Part shown: positions 1-7,679 of the stretch, piece by piece
How the letters are laid out: each line of letters starts with the position of its first letter
Position numbering within the stretch: the first letter of the stretch is position 1
Source: Dehalococcoidia bacterium
GTDB taxonomy: Bacteria; Chloroflexota; Dehalococcoidia; DSTF01; JACRBR01
Length of the DNA stretch: 64,000 nucleotides
Assembly: GCA_021731085.1 (NCBI GenBank)
Contig: JAKFYB010000002.1
Coordinates: forward strand, 62,001-126,000
Direction of reading: 5' to 3'
Notes under the pieces: model-generated
The model's input: the letters and a program-made list of their open reading frames with translations, nothing else
Databases searched by the model: none
Told to the model about the DNA's origin: nothing
Made by a program: the position numbers and the translations under genes

Positions 1-627
1 GGCGTCCTGCGCGGTGATGCCGGTGACGATTGCGTCAGCAGCGCCGTCAGTCAGCATGATCATCGCGCGTCGTAGCGAGGTCGAGGTGGCCGCCTGGCGA
101 ATCGCAGCGTCCGTTGCCTTGTACGTTTCCGTCTGCCCGCTCGAGGTTAGTGAATTGATCGCAGCAATCGCCGTTTCCTTGTCTGTCGTGTAGTCCTGCT
201 GCAACGTTACTGAGTTCGCGAAACGCATGACGGCGACCCGGTCCTCGGGCGCAAGCCCGCGGATAAAGGAGATGGCTGCGGCCTTCGCCTGCGCCAGTCC
301 TTCGCCCTCAGTGCTTCCGCTCGTGTCCATGAGCATCAGCACATCAAGCGGAATCGTCTGACTGGAGGCGAGCTCAGCTTCTGTGACAGCGGCCGGCTGG
401 CCATCAACCGTCGCGACAAAGCTGTCCTTGGTGAGACTGCCGGGCGTTGTCGCGGTTGTGTCTTCAATGTTTACTACCGCTTGCACCAGGGGGTATTCGA
501 GCTCAGTGATATTGGCAACAGTGACTCGGACAGCGTCCTGACCGCTGACAACTGACGCAAACGTCAGCGCCGCTGCACCTGCGATGGCGCTACAAAACAC
601 GGACCGCAGCCGTCGGGTGCCAACCAT
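1..627 (-). CDS. Secreted von Willebrand factor A domain protein (3' end outside window)
   Basis: This gene is cut by the left edge; 209 residues are visible. Residues 1-29 look like a signal peptide ending near Gly-Gln, so the protein is exported. A vWA domain starts near residue 94. Its metal-site motif DTSGS is at 101-105, and LTDG at about 182-185 is the later conserved acidic turn. Family knowledge: such domains bind partners through a MIDAS metal. The start (ATG at 627) has AAGGGG about 8 bases upstream. It is divergent from the AAA ATPase at 1140. In related genomes secreted vWA proteins often open Tad/Flp pilus or TadB-like clusters; whether that is so here lies off the edge. Confidence 0.85.
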   Translation of the reverse strand, partial: MVGTRRLRSVFCSAIAGAAALTFASVVSGQDAVRVTVANITELEYPLVQAVVNIEDTTATTPGSLTKDSFVATVDGQPAAVTEAELASSQTIPLDVLMLMDTSGSTEGEGLAQAKAAAISFIRGLAPEDRVAVMRFANSVTLQQDYTTDKETAIAAINSLTSSGQTETYKATDAAIRQAATSTSLRRAMIMLTDGAADAIVTGITAQDA

Positions 628-871
628 CACATTCGCCCCTTCTGTCGCCACCGGAGACCTACTCACGAGTCTCTTCGGTGCATCTGTCAAGAACGCATTG
701 GGCGACCTTGACACCACCTTGTGCCGGTGGCAGGATCAACGCCTCAGCCGAGGGCGTACCGAAGCGACGGGCCATCAAACGGCCCACGCTCTCAGAATCA
801 GTATCGACAGTTCTGGCGACGCGTTGAGCGTCGCCGCGCGCCAGGCAAGGATGCGAGGCACGCAGCTCTTC

Positions 872-890
872 CTCTCCGCCAGGCGGAGAG
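872..890. repeat. Inverted repeat, 9-base arms around a single A
   Basis: CTCTCCGCC, one A, then GGCGGAGAG. It may be a protein-binding operator or a compact hairpin in the leader of the downstream AAA ATPase gene. Confidence 0.5.
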
Positions 891-911
891 TCTTACATCG
901 GGGCTACGGGC

Positions 912-958
912 CCAGGGGACGCGCGTTCAGGAGGCGGGGCCTGGTTCGCGTCCCCTGG
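912..958. repeat. 12-bp stem with 23-base loop in the AAA ATPase leader
   Basis: CCAGGGGACGCG at 912-923 pairs perfectly with CGCGTCCCCTGG at 947-958. It has no following T run, so a simple terminator is unlikely. It lies about 180 bases upstream of the AAA ATPase start and could be an mRNA leader structure or an operator. Confidence 0.5.
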
Positions 959-1139
959 CCCCAACCCGCTTCCAACCTCTGAGACTTACTCGCCAACGCG
1001 CTTCACCTTTGCTTCCCTCAACCGATACTTCCTTCGGAGGACGCTGGAAGAGCCGCTGCTCGTCTGTCTGTTCGTGCGTCAACCAGGTTTGCCCAAGAGG
1101 ATGATCCGCATTGTCGCTGCCCAATGAGGGGACACCTGT

Positions 1140-2558
1140 ATGACGACAGAAACCGCCACCACGCGCTCCCTCGTTGATGCCGCCGACAACGTGAGCGGCC
1201 GCGCCGAAGACGTCGGGGGCGCTCCATTCGTCCCGCAGCCACAGACCGTCGACGAAACCGGCCTCGATTTCTCGATGATCCTCGATCTCGTTGTGAAGTC
1301 GATCTACTTCGCCGGACGGCCGGCGGCCCGCCAGATCTCTGCGCAAATAGCACTGCCATTTCCGGTTGTCGATGAGATTCTGACGTTCATGAAGCGCGAA
1401 CAAATGGCCGAAGTCGTCGGCAGCTCGGGCATGGGCGAGCAGTTGTATCAGTACTCTCTGTCTGCCAAGGGCATGGAAAAAGCCGAGGAAGCCCTCTCCC
1501 GTAATCACTACGTCGGCCCGGCCCCGGTGCCATTCGAGCTTTACCTCGAAGTCCTGAAGGCACAGTCGATCCGGAACATTCGCCTCACGCCCGAAAGCGT
1601 TGGCCGTGCCGTGTCCCACCTCGTCCTCGACGACTCGGTGACGGAGGCACTTGGCCCCGCCGTTAACTCTGGCCGCTCGATGCTCATTTACGGTGGCTCG
1701 GGTAACGGCAAGAGCACCATCACGGGCGCCGTCGGACGAATGCTCCCGGGTGAAGTCCTGATCCCGTACGCCATCGACATCAACGGCATCATCGTCAAAC
1801 TGTACGACCCACGCATCCACCAGGAGATCGCGCCGGATAAGGCGGACCGGCGCAACATGGAGCCGAATGGCGCGAGTGCTGAACGCCGCCGCGACCGCCG
1901 CTGGGTCGTCGCAAGGCGCCCAATGATTACGGCCGGCGGTGAGCTCACCTTGGCTGAACTCGAACTGAAGTACTCGCAGCAGTCCAAGTTCTACATCGCG
2001 CCGCTGCAATGGAAGGCGAACAGTGGAATCATGATCGTCGACGACTTCGGGCGTCAGATGATTCAGCCGAAGGAGCTCCTCAACCGCTGGATCGTGCCGA
2101 TGGAAGAGCGCGTCGACCACCTTGCGCTGCACACTGGCGATATCGTCGAGGTGCCATTCGACTGCCTCTTGATCTTCTCGACGAACCTCCATCCCTCACA
2201 ACTGGGTGATGAGGCATTCTTCCGGCGCATCCGTCACAAGCTCGAGATCCCCGACCCGACAAAGGATCAGTTCATGGAGATCCTCGCTCGGGTATGCCAA
2301 CAGCGAGAGATGCCCGTGGATCCGGAGGCAGCGCACTACCTCGTCGACAAGTACTACACGCGCCTGGATCGCGGCTTCAAGGGCTGTCACCCGCGTGACC
2401 TCGTCGAGATCATCAGCGACATCTGCATGTTCCACGGCGACCGGCCGGTCTTTGACCGCCGCTACCTCGATCAGGCGGCGCACTCATACTTCGTCGCGCT
2501 ACAGGATCCGAAATCACGCCAGCTCGGCCAATTCGGGGGCCTCGGCCAGGCCGCCTAG
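1140..2558 (+). CDS. AAA ATPase with N-terminal winged-helix-like region (paralog 1)
   Basis: A 472-residue cytoplasmic P-loop ATPase. Residues about 45-118 resemble a winged helix (helices plus the QYSLSAKGMEKA wing). The AAA core has Walker A GGSGNGKS at 185-192, Walker B IMIVDDFG at 297-304, a sensor-1 STN near 349 and arginine-finger candidates RRIR at 362-365. The C-terminal lid contains the GCHPRDLVE motif. The start has GAGGGG about 10 bases upstream. It shares architecture and many motifs with the gene at 19471, so the two are paralogs. Its partner is not evident; it is divergent from a secreted vWA gene, and ATPases of this general type are often seen near pilus or secretion loci. 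Function not assigned. Confidence 0.85.
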   Translation: MTTETATTRSLVDAADNVSGRAEDVGGAPFVPQPQTVDETGLDFSMILDLVVKSIYFAGRPAARQISAQIALPFPVVDEILTFMKREQMAEVVGSSGMGEQLYQYSLSAKGMEKAEEALSRNHYVGPAPVPFELYLEVLKAQSIRNIRLTPESVGRAVSHLVLDDSVTEALGPAVNSGRSMLIYGGSGNGKSTITGAVGRMLPGEVLIPYAIDINGIIVKLYDPRIHQEIAPDKADRRNMEPNGASAERRRDRRWVVARRPMITAGGELTLAELELKYSQQSKFYIAPLQWKANSGIMIVDDFGRQMIQPKELLNRWIVPMEERVDHLALHTGDIVEVPFDCLLIFSTNLHPSQLGDEAFFRRIRHKLEIPDPTKDQFMEILARVCQQREMPVDPEAAHYLVDKYYTRLDRGFKGCHPRDLVEIISDICMFHGDRPVFDRRYLDQAAHSYFVALQDPKSRQLGQFGGLGQAA

Positions 2559-2581
2559 TGCCGCTCGCAAACTAGAGAAAC

Positions 2582-2609
2582 GAACGACCCGCATCACTGC
2601 GGGTCGTTC
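2582..2609. terminator. Bidirectional hairpin terminator
   Basis: Perfect 12-bp stem GAACGACCCGCA / TGCGGGTCGTTC with loop TCAC, between the convergent AAA ATPase and CoA-ligase genes. Flanks are moderately A/T-rich on both sides, so it can act in both directions. Confidence 0.8.
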
Positions 2610-2630
2610 ATTTGTCTGCTGAAATCGCAG

Positions 2631-4061
2631 CTAGCTTCGAGATGCCTGCCAGGTCAACACTCGCTGTACAGCAAGCGTCGCGTCGCGCACGCTGTTAAAC
2701 ACAGGCAGTCCTGCATCGGCGACGTTCTGCTGGAATGCGAGCGTCCCCGCCATGCCCATCTCGGTCGTTGGGATGCGGGCGACGCACACAATCGGCTTGC
2801 CGGACTCCTTGCCGACCTCTCCAAGCTTCTGTGCAGCCTCCGACGCCACTTCGACGATGCTCGGGCCTTCAGCGCGCATGGCGCCCCAGGAATAGCTGGT
2901 GTGGTACAGGATGTAGTCGATGTTGGGAGACTCCGCGACGATGCGGATCGTGTCGAGCATCGGCTTCAGGCCATCAGGGCCCCAACCTACGCTCGTGTCC
3001 ACCGGATTGCGGACGCTTGTACCCGCGGTCGGCGTGAAGTCGTGCAGCTTTTGCTGGATGTCGGCTGGAAGTGTCGGCATTTCTAGGCCGGATGCACCGA
3101 TCTCATCGGAGGCGAGCACGCTATACCCGCCACCGCCGCCGACGATACCGGCGCGTGGACCCGCGAGCTTCGGCAGATACCGGAACGCGACGACCTGGTC
3201 GACCAGTTCTTCCATGCGATCCACGCGCACGGCGCCGGCCTGACGCACCGCCGCATCGAACACCTGTAGCGAACCCGCAAGGCTGCCTGTGTGCGACGCC
3301 GTGGCGCGCGAACCTGCTTCTGTGCGCCCTCCCTTGAGAATCACGACCGGCTTCGCAGCAGCGGCCTTACGTAGCGCACGCATGAAGTGCGCACCATCTG
3401 TGATGCCTTCGATGTAGCAGGCAATGACTGAAGTCTCAGGATCTTCGGCACAGTACTCCAGGAGTTCGGACTCACGAACATCAGTCCCGTTGCCGTAGCT
3501 GACAACCTTGCTATAGCGAAGGCCGCGCACAGCCCCCGTCCGGCAGAATTCACCCGCATTCGCACCGGACTGTGAAAGCATCGCCACTGGTCCGGGATCC
3601 GTGGGCAGAAACGGCATGAAGGACAGGCCAGACGCCGGCGAGTAGAGCCCCATGCAGTTCGGCCCAATCACCCGGATGCCGGCATCGGCTGCCCGCTGAA
3701 GAATGCGCGCCTCCAGCGCCGTCGCATCCTCGTCGCCTGTTTCGCTAAAACCTGCGGTGAAGAAGTGGACGACCTTCACGGCCTTCGCCACGCACTCGTC
3801 CATCAGGCCCTCCACGAATCGCAAAGGGACGGACGAGATCACGTGATCGACGTGGCCCGGGATCGCTGTCAGGTTTGGATAGCACTTGAGGCCGGCGATC
3901 TCCTCAGCCTTGGGATTTACCGGATAGAGGTCGCCGTTGAAGCCCATCTCCTTCGTCGCGGCGACGAACGAACCTGGGCCGTCCTGCGTCGATGCCCCGA
4001 CGACGGCGATAGAGCGCGGATGAAACATGAAATCGAGCGCGGAAAAGCTGCCCTCGGGCAT
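2631..4061 (-). CDS. ADP-forming acyl-CoA synthetase, alpha-type subunit (CoA-binding)
   Basis: 476 residues, related to the alpha subunit of ADP-forming acetyl-CoA synthetase and succinyl-CoA ligase, which interconverts acyl-CoA + ADP + Pi with acid + CoA + ATP. The N-terminal Rossmann CoA-binding domain has SIAVVGAS at about 17-24. GPNCMG near 133 and the phosphohistidine loop ASHTGSLAG, with His at 257, are intact. The beta (ATP-grasp) subunit is not fused and not adjacent, so the partner must be elsewhere. The ATG at 4061 is chosen because AAGGAGA sits 6 bases upstream; a longer frame starts at 4100 without such a site. It converges with the AAA ATPase across a hairpin terminator. Confidence 0.85.
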   Translation of the reverse strand: MPEGSFSALDFMFHPRSIAVVGASTQDGPGSFVAATKEMGFNGDLYPVNPKAEEIAGLKCYPNLTAIPGHVDHVISSVPLRFVEGLMDECVAKAVKVVHFFTAGFSETGDEDATALEARILQRAADAGIRVIGPNCMGLYSPASGLSFMPFLPTDPGPVAMLSQSGANAGEFCRTGAVRGLRYSKVVSYGNGTDVRESELLEYCAEDPETSVIACYIEGITDGAHFMRALRKAAAAKPVVILKGGRTEAGSRATASHTGSLAGSLQVFDAAVRQAGAVRVDRMEELVDQVVAFRYLPKLAGPRAGIVGGGGGYSVLASDEIGASGLEMPTLPADIQQKLHDFTPTAGTSVRNPVDTSVGWGPDGLKPMLDTIRIVAESPNIDYILYHTSYSWGAMRAEGPSIVEVASEAAQKLGEVGKESGKPIVCVARIPTTEMGMAGTLAFQQNVADAGLPVFNSVRDATLAVQRVLTWQASRS

Positions 4062-4119
4062 TGGAGTCTCCTTACGAGTGCGTGCCTGCATTCTGGTCAC
4101 GCCTCACCATTCGCAGAAA

Positions 4120-4142
4120 AAGAGCCGCTCGAAGCGACTCTT
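4120..4142 (-). terminator. Terminator-like hairpin at the predicted 5' end of the CoA-ligase mRNA
   Basis: Ten-base arms with one mismatch (AAGAGCCGCT / AGCGACTCTT) and loop CGA. Read on the minus strand the stem is followed directly by a T tract, as in intrinsic terminators. No minus-strand gene lies upstream, so it could be an attenuator or a 5'-end stabilising structure. Confidence 0.4.
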
Positions 4143-4149
4143 CCCCTCG

Positions 4150-4178
4150 ATCGTATCAGGGCCTTGGAGCGCGAGCAA
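4150..4178 (-). promoter_or_regulatory. Promoter candidate for the CoA-ligase gene
   Basis: On the minus strand TTGCTC, 17 bases, TACGAT. The predicted transcript would begin near 4143 and start with the hairpin at 4120-4142, giving an 80-base leader before the ATG at 4061. Confidence 0.5.
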
Positions 4179-4383
4179 TCGACGCTCGCACAGGTGCAGA
4201 CACCCCAGAACGCCTGGGTGCCGCATAGCCCGATCCCGTTTTTTGGCTTCAGATCTCGCCAACCAAGGGCCTCAATCCCTAACAGGGAGTAGGTGAAGCA
4301 CTTAAGGGTTCTCCCACCCCTGCCGAGCATGACTGTGACGGTTGGTGTGAGCGCCGGGGTTGGCGCGCGAGCAAGGCGGCACA

Positions 4384-5208
4384 ATGCGCATCGTCCCAGA
4401 ACCAGAGGCCAACCCTGTCGCAGCCTTCGTCAGCCGCCACGCACGAGTAGTGGCGTGGGCGGGCATCGGGGCGGCATGCGTTGGCTCCCTGCTTATAGCA
4501 TCCGCAGCCACGAACGCGGGCGCCGCTCCGCCTGCCGCCGCCGTTACGGCAACGCCATCGCCATCCCCTACGGCGACTCGAACAGCGACGCCATCAGCCA
4601 CCGCGACCGCTACTTATTCGCCAACGGCAACGCCCACGATGACGCCTACCGCCACTCAGCGACCCGCGACGAGTACGCCTCGTCCACCGTCCACAACCGT
4701 CCCCGTTGCTGCGACCAGCACATCGGTTCCACCGCCTCCTCCGCCAATTACGACTCCGACGTCGATTCCAGTCCCACCACCTCCGGCCTTCGCGGCGACG
4801 GGCATGGATGGGTATTCACGCGCGCTCTTCGACGCAACGAACGCACGCCGCGCGGGCGTCGGCGTAGCGCCCCTCCGCGAGAACGGCTACCTGAACGCCA
4901 TCGCGAAGCTTCGCTCGGACGAGATGGCACAGCACAACTACTTCGCGCACGTGAGCCCGATTACAGGTGAGAATGTGTTCGCGCTGATGGATCGCTATGG
5001 CGTTCCATATGGCTGGGCAGGAGAAAATCTCGCCAAGAACAACTACCCGGAGAGCGAGTGTGTGCAGGTGGCGGATCAGGCGTTATGGGACAGTCCGTCG
5101 CACCACGAGAACATCGTGAATCCGAACTACACCGACGTGGGTATCGCGCTCACCGTCGATTCGAGTGGCATGAAGTATTTCACGATCGTCTTTACGGGTC
5201 CGCCGTAG
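4384..5208 (+). CDS. Secreted CAP/SCP-domain protein (YkwD-like)
   Basis: 274 residues. A transmembrane or signal segment (about 17-45) is followed by a roughly 90-residue Thr/Pro/Ala-rich linker, then a CAP domain from about 140 to the end. Conserved features are the N-terminal NARRAGVG helix, the histidine of YFAHVSP, WAGENLA and SPSHHENIVNPNY. The domain is of the bacterial YkwD type found in cell-surface proteins; its biochemical role is not settled. The ATG at 4384 is preferred over an in-frame TTG at 4360 because AAGGCGG lies 5 bases upstream. It converges with nuoF, with only 9 bases between the stops. Confidence 0.85.
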   Translation: MRIVPEPEANPVAAFVSRHARVVAWAGIGAACVGSLLIASAATNAGAAPPAAAVTATPSPSPTATRTATPSATATATYSPTATPTMTPTATQRPATSTPRPPSTTVPVAATSTSVPPPPPPITTPTSIPVPPPPAFAATGMDGYSRALFDATNARRAGVGVAPLRENGYLNAIAKLRSDEMAQHNYFAHVSPITGENVFALMDRYGVPYGWAGENLAKNNYPESECVQVADQALWDSPSHHENIVNPNYTDVGIALTVDSSGMKYFTIVFTGPP

Positions 5209-5217
5209 GCGAATTGC

Positions 5218-7101
5218 TCACCCGGCCCGGGCGACATCGGCCGGCGCAATCTCACGCAGTGGAATCAGGCCGTCAAACCGGTCGACAACCGCGACGTCGT
5301 CAGGAGCAACTTCGACGCACGCCCCGCCGCGCGAACAGCGTCCGTCCATATTCGGCTGCACGCCCTTCGCCGCGATGTGGTCCGGACAGATCGCCGCAGC
5401 CTCAGCCAGCGCTGGTGAGTTTCCGACCACGACGTACTTGACCAATCCCTCGCACACTTGCGCCGGACAACGGTGTTCGTTGAGATGGATGTCGTATTCC
5501 TCGCGAAAGTGCTGCAGCGTATTGCGCATGATCGTCGGGGACAGCGTCCCGTGAAAACAGTTCGAATACTGGAACGATGCATCCAGTGACTTGAGATGCG
5601 CCACGTCCTCACCTCGGCCTTCGCCGCGCGACGTGCGTTCGAAGATCTCCACCATACGCTGATTGCCAATACGACATGTCGTGCACCTGCCGCACGATTC
5701 GTCCTCAAGGAAATGCGCCATCATTACGTTGAGGTCGACGACGCAACGGCGATCGTCGAGGAAGATCAGCCCACCTCCGCCCATGCCTGTGCCAAGTTCG
5801 CGAAATGGTTCCGGCTCAAGCCGTAGTGGCCCGGCAACTGCAGCCGGCAAGAGACCAGAAAGCGGCCCGCCTTGCTGGAGCGCCTTGAACGCCAGCCCAT
5901 CGTTGATCCCACCGATGCCGGCGAGCAGTTCATCGACGGTCATGCCGAACGGCACCTCGACGCACCCTGTACGCCCGACATCTCCCGAGACCGTGAACAT
6001 TTTCGTCCCGCGGTTGGCCTCGGTCCCGACCGTGCTGTACGTGTCGGCGCCGACCCGCATCAGTGCCGTCACGCAAGCGTACGTCTCGACGTTGTTGACG
6101 TTTGTTGGCTTGCCGAGGACGCCCGACTGTGCTGGGAATGGCGGCTTGATGCGCGGCATCCCGCGCTCATCGTTTATCGACGAGATGAGCCCCGTCTCGT
6201 CGCCGCACACGTACGCGCCGGCCCCACGCACGACCTCGCACGTGAAGTTCACACCCGTTCCGAGAGCATCGCCCCCTAGGATGCCGCGCTCGAGGCAATC
6301 GGAGATCGCCTTGTTCATCCGCTCGATCGCGAGCGGATACTCGTCGCGCAGGTAAATCCAGCCGTGGGTCGCACCAGTTGCGTAGGCACCGATTAGCAGC
6401 CCCTCGATAAGCGAATGCGGGTCGCTCTCCATGATCACGCGGTTGACCCACGCTCCAGGGTCGCCTTCGTCCGCGTTGCAGACGAGATACTTCGGTTCTG
6501 CCGTCGCATCCTTCAAAAACGACCACTTCGTTCCCGTCGAGAAGAACGACCCTGAGTGCCCGCGAAGCGTCGAGCCCTTGACGAGCTCGATCAGGTCGTC
6601 GCGTGACATCTGGGTTGCCGCGACGAACTGTGCGTACCCGCCCCGACCGATGTATTGCTCCAGGTTCTCCGGATCGATCACACCGCAGTTGTGCATAAGC
6701 CAACGCACCTGCATCTTCGCCCAGTCAAGGTCCCAGAGCTTGGGGATGCCGTCCGCCGCGCCTCCAATGACACCGATTGCAAGGTTCGCCACGACTCCAG
6801 CCGCGGCCGCTACAGCGAAATCCGCGACCTTATCCTGAGTGACGCCCCCGTAGAGGATGTGCTGCCCGTCTGGCTTCCGGACCTGCACGATCGGCTCGGC
6901 CCACGACATACCGTCGTCGCCCGTCTGCATCACATCGAACCCGCCGGAGGCCGCGAGAGCTTCCAAAGCCGCGTAGGTCTCCCGCGCGCCGGCTGCAATC
7001 GACGACGTGTTGATGGACACGACGAACAGCGGACGCGCGGGCTTCTCGACGGCCGTCCAGGCCGCGTCACCAACCACTTTGAGTTCGTCGTAGGTGGGCA
7101 A
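5218..7101 (-). CDS. nuoF: NuoF-like NADH dehydrogenase subunit with degenerate accessory ferredoxin domains
   Basis: 627 residues, of the long HndC/HydB-like NuoF type. The N-terminal thioredoxin-like domain (about 22-98) normally holds a [2Fe-2S] cluster in CxxxxC and CxxxC; here the four positions read S, S, D, S. The glycine-rich FMN/NADH loop is unusual (RGHSGSFFSTGTKW, about 180-193), but NADEGDPG at 209-216 and GAGAYVCGDETG near 293-304 are conserved. The N3 [4Fe-4S] motif ESCGRCTTC (468-476), with a later Cys at 515, is intact. The C-terminal ferredoxin region keeps only scattered cysteines (572, 589, 595). It follows nuoE by 18 bases. No nuoG, hydrogenase or formate dehydrogenase gene is near. 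Likely a soluble NAD(P)H-linked flavoprotein; partner unknown. Confidence 0.85.
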   Translation of the reverse strand: MPTYDELKVVGDAAWTAVEKPARPLFVVSINTSSIAAGARETYAALEALAASGGFDVMQTGDDGMSWAEPIVQVRKPDGQHILYGGVTQDKVADFAVAAAAGVVANLAIGVIGGAADGIPKLWDLDWAKMQVRWLMHNCGVIDPENLEQYIGRGGYAQFVAATQMSRDDLIELVKGSTLRGHSGSFFSTGTKWSFLKDATAEPKYLVCNADEGDPGAWVNRVIMESDPHSLIEGLLIGAYATGATHGWIYLRDEYPLAIERMNKAISDCLERGILGGDALGTGVNFTCEVVRGAGAYVCGDETGLISSINDERGMPRIKPPFPAQSGVLGKPTNVNNVETYACVTALMRVGADTYSTVGTEANRGTKMFTVSGDVGRTGCVEVPFGMTVDELLAGIGGINDGLAFKALQQGGPLSGLLPAAVAGPLRLEPEPFRELGTGMGGGGLIFLDDRRCVVDLNVMMAHFLEDESCGRCTTCRIGNQRMVEIFERTSRGEGRGEDVAHLKSLDASFQYSNCFHGTLSPTIMRNTLQHFREEYDIHLNEHRCPAQVCEGLVKYVVVGNSPALAEAAAICPDHIAAKGVQPNMDGRCSRGGACVEVAPDDVAVVDRFDGLIPLREIAPADVARAG

Positions 7102-7119
7102 TCCGACTACCTGTTCCTG

Positions 7120-7587
7120 CTACTTCTTCAGTTCCCGCACGAGCTTCACGGTGCTCGCAGCCGTCAGTGAACCGACGACTCTTCCGTTTACCCAAACCTG
7201 CGGTGCGTACTCACATGTCCCGTTGCATTGAGCGAAGTGAAGGCCCACCTTGTTGTCGGCGGTATTCTCACCCATACCAACACCCAGCTCGGTCTCGAGC
7301 GCCTTGCGTATGCCGTGGCCGTTCTCGAGTCTGCACGCGAGCCCGCTGCACCAGCCGATCAGCGTCTCAGGTGGCGGCGTCAGCCTGAATTCTGAGTAGA
7401 AGGTGGCCGCGCCGTAGACCTTCGCCTCGCTGAGACGAAGTTGGCGCGCCACTACCTTCAGTGCCATCTTTGGCACATAGCCGTAGTGATGTTGGACCGC
7501 ATGCAACGCGCCCATCAGGTCACCGTCCGCGGGCTTGAACTCGCGTATCAGGTGCTGGATCTCTAGCGTCGCTTCGTTGTCGGGCAT
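7120..7587 (-). CDS. nuoE: NuoE-like [2Fe-2S] subunit
   Basis: 155 residues, thioredoxin-fold subunit that carries the N1a-type [2Fe-2S] cluster and pairs with NuoF. All four ligands are present: Cys80 and Cys85 (CSGLAC), Cys121 and Cys125 (CNGTC). The N-terminal helical part (HHYGYVPKMAL) is typical. GGAG lies 5 bases before the ATG, and a -10 candidate CATAAT is at 7612-7617. It is the first gene of a two-gene operon with the divergent nuoF copy. Confidence 0.9.
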   Translation of the reverse strand: MPDNEATLEIQHLIREFKPADGDLMGALHAVQHHYGYVPKMALKVVARQLRLSEAKVYGAATFYSEFRLTPPPETLIGWCSGLACRLENGHGIRKALETELGVGMGENTADNKVGLHFAQCNGTCEYAPQVWVNGRVVGSLTAASTVKLVRELKK

Positions 7588-7611
7588 GCGTCTCCGACCG
7601 CGTCAGATTCG

Positions 7612-7617
7612 ATTATG
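7612..7617 (-). promoter_or_regulatory. -10 candidate of nuoEF
   Basis: CATAAT on the minus strand, giving a leader of about 20 bases with a GGAG ribosome site. No strong -35 was found. Confidence 0.4.
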
Positions 7618-7679
7618 CGATCTGTCACAGGGTAAGCCAGCCCGAACCGGTGTACAAGGGAACGCGACTTCGGTCGAGT

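Larger units (their letters stand above)
628..1139. other. 512-base divergent intergenic region with two strong inverted repeats
   Basis: No convincing gene lies here; the open frames are low-complexity shadows. It holds an inverted repeat with 9-base arms at 872-890 and a 12-bp stem (912-923 with 947-958). Consensus TTGACA hexamers occur at 708-713 (plus) and at 685-690 (minus), without convincing -10 partners. It probably carries the promoters of the vWA gene and the AAA ATPase and a long structured leader for the latter. Confidence 0.5.
4062..4383. other. 322-base divergent intergenic region
   Basis: It lies between the CoA-ligase gene (minus) and the CAP-domain gene (plus). It contains a minus-strand promoter candidate at 4150-4178 and an imperfect hairpin at 4120-4142. 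I see no convincing promoter for the plus-strand gene and no coding sequence. Confidence 0.5.

Noticed and set aside
1086-1094. GGGCAAACC on the minus strand, as found in c-di-GMP-I riboswitches
   Set aside because: The second half of the consensus (GGGACGCAAAGCC) and the three-helix arrangement are missing.
927-2192. 421-codon open frame on the minus strand
   Set aside because: Mirror of the AAA ATPase coding frame; composition is typical of antisense shadows and no motif is present.
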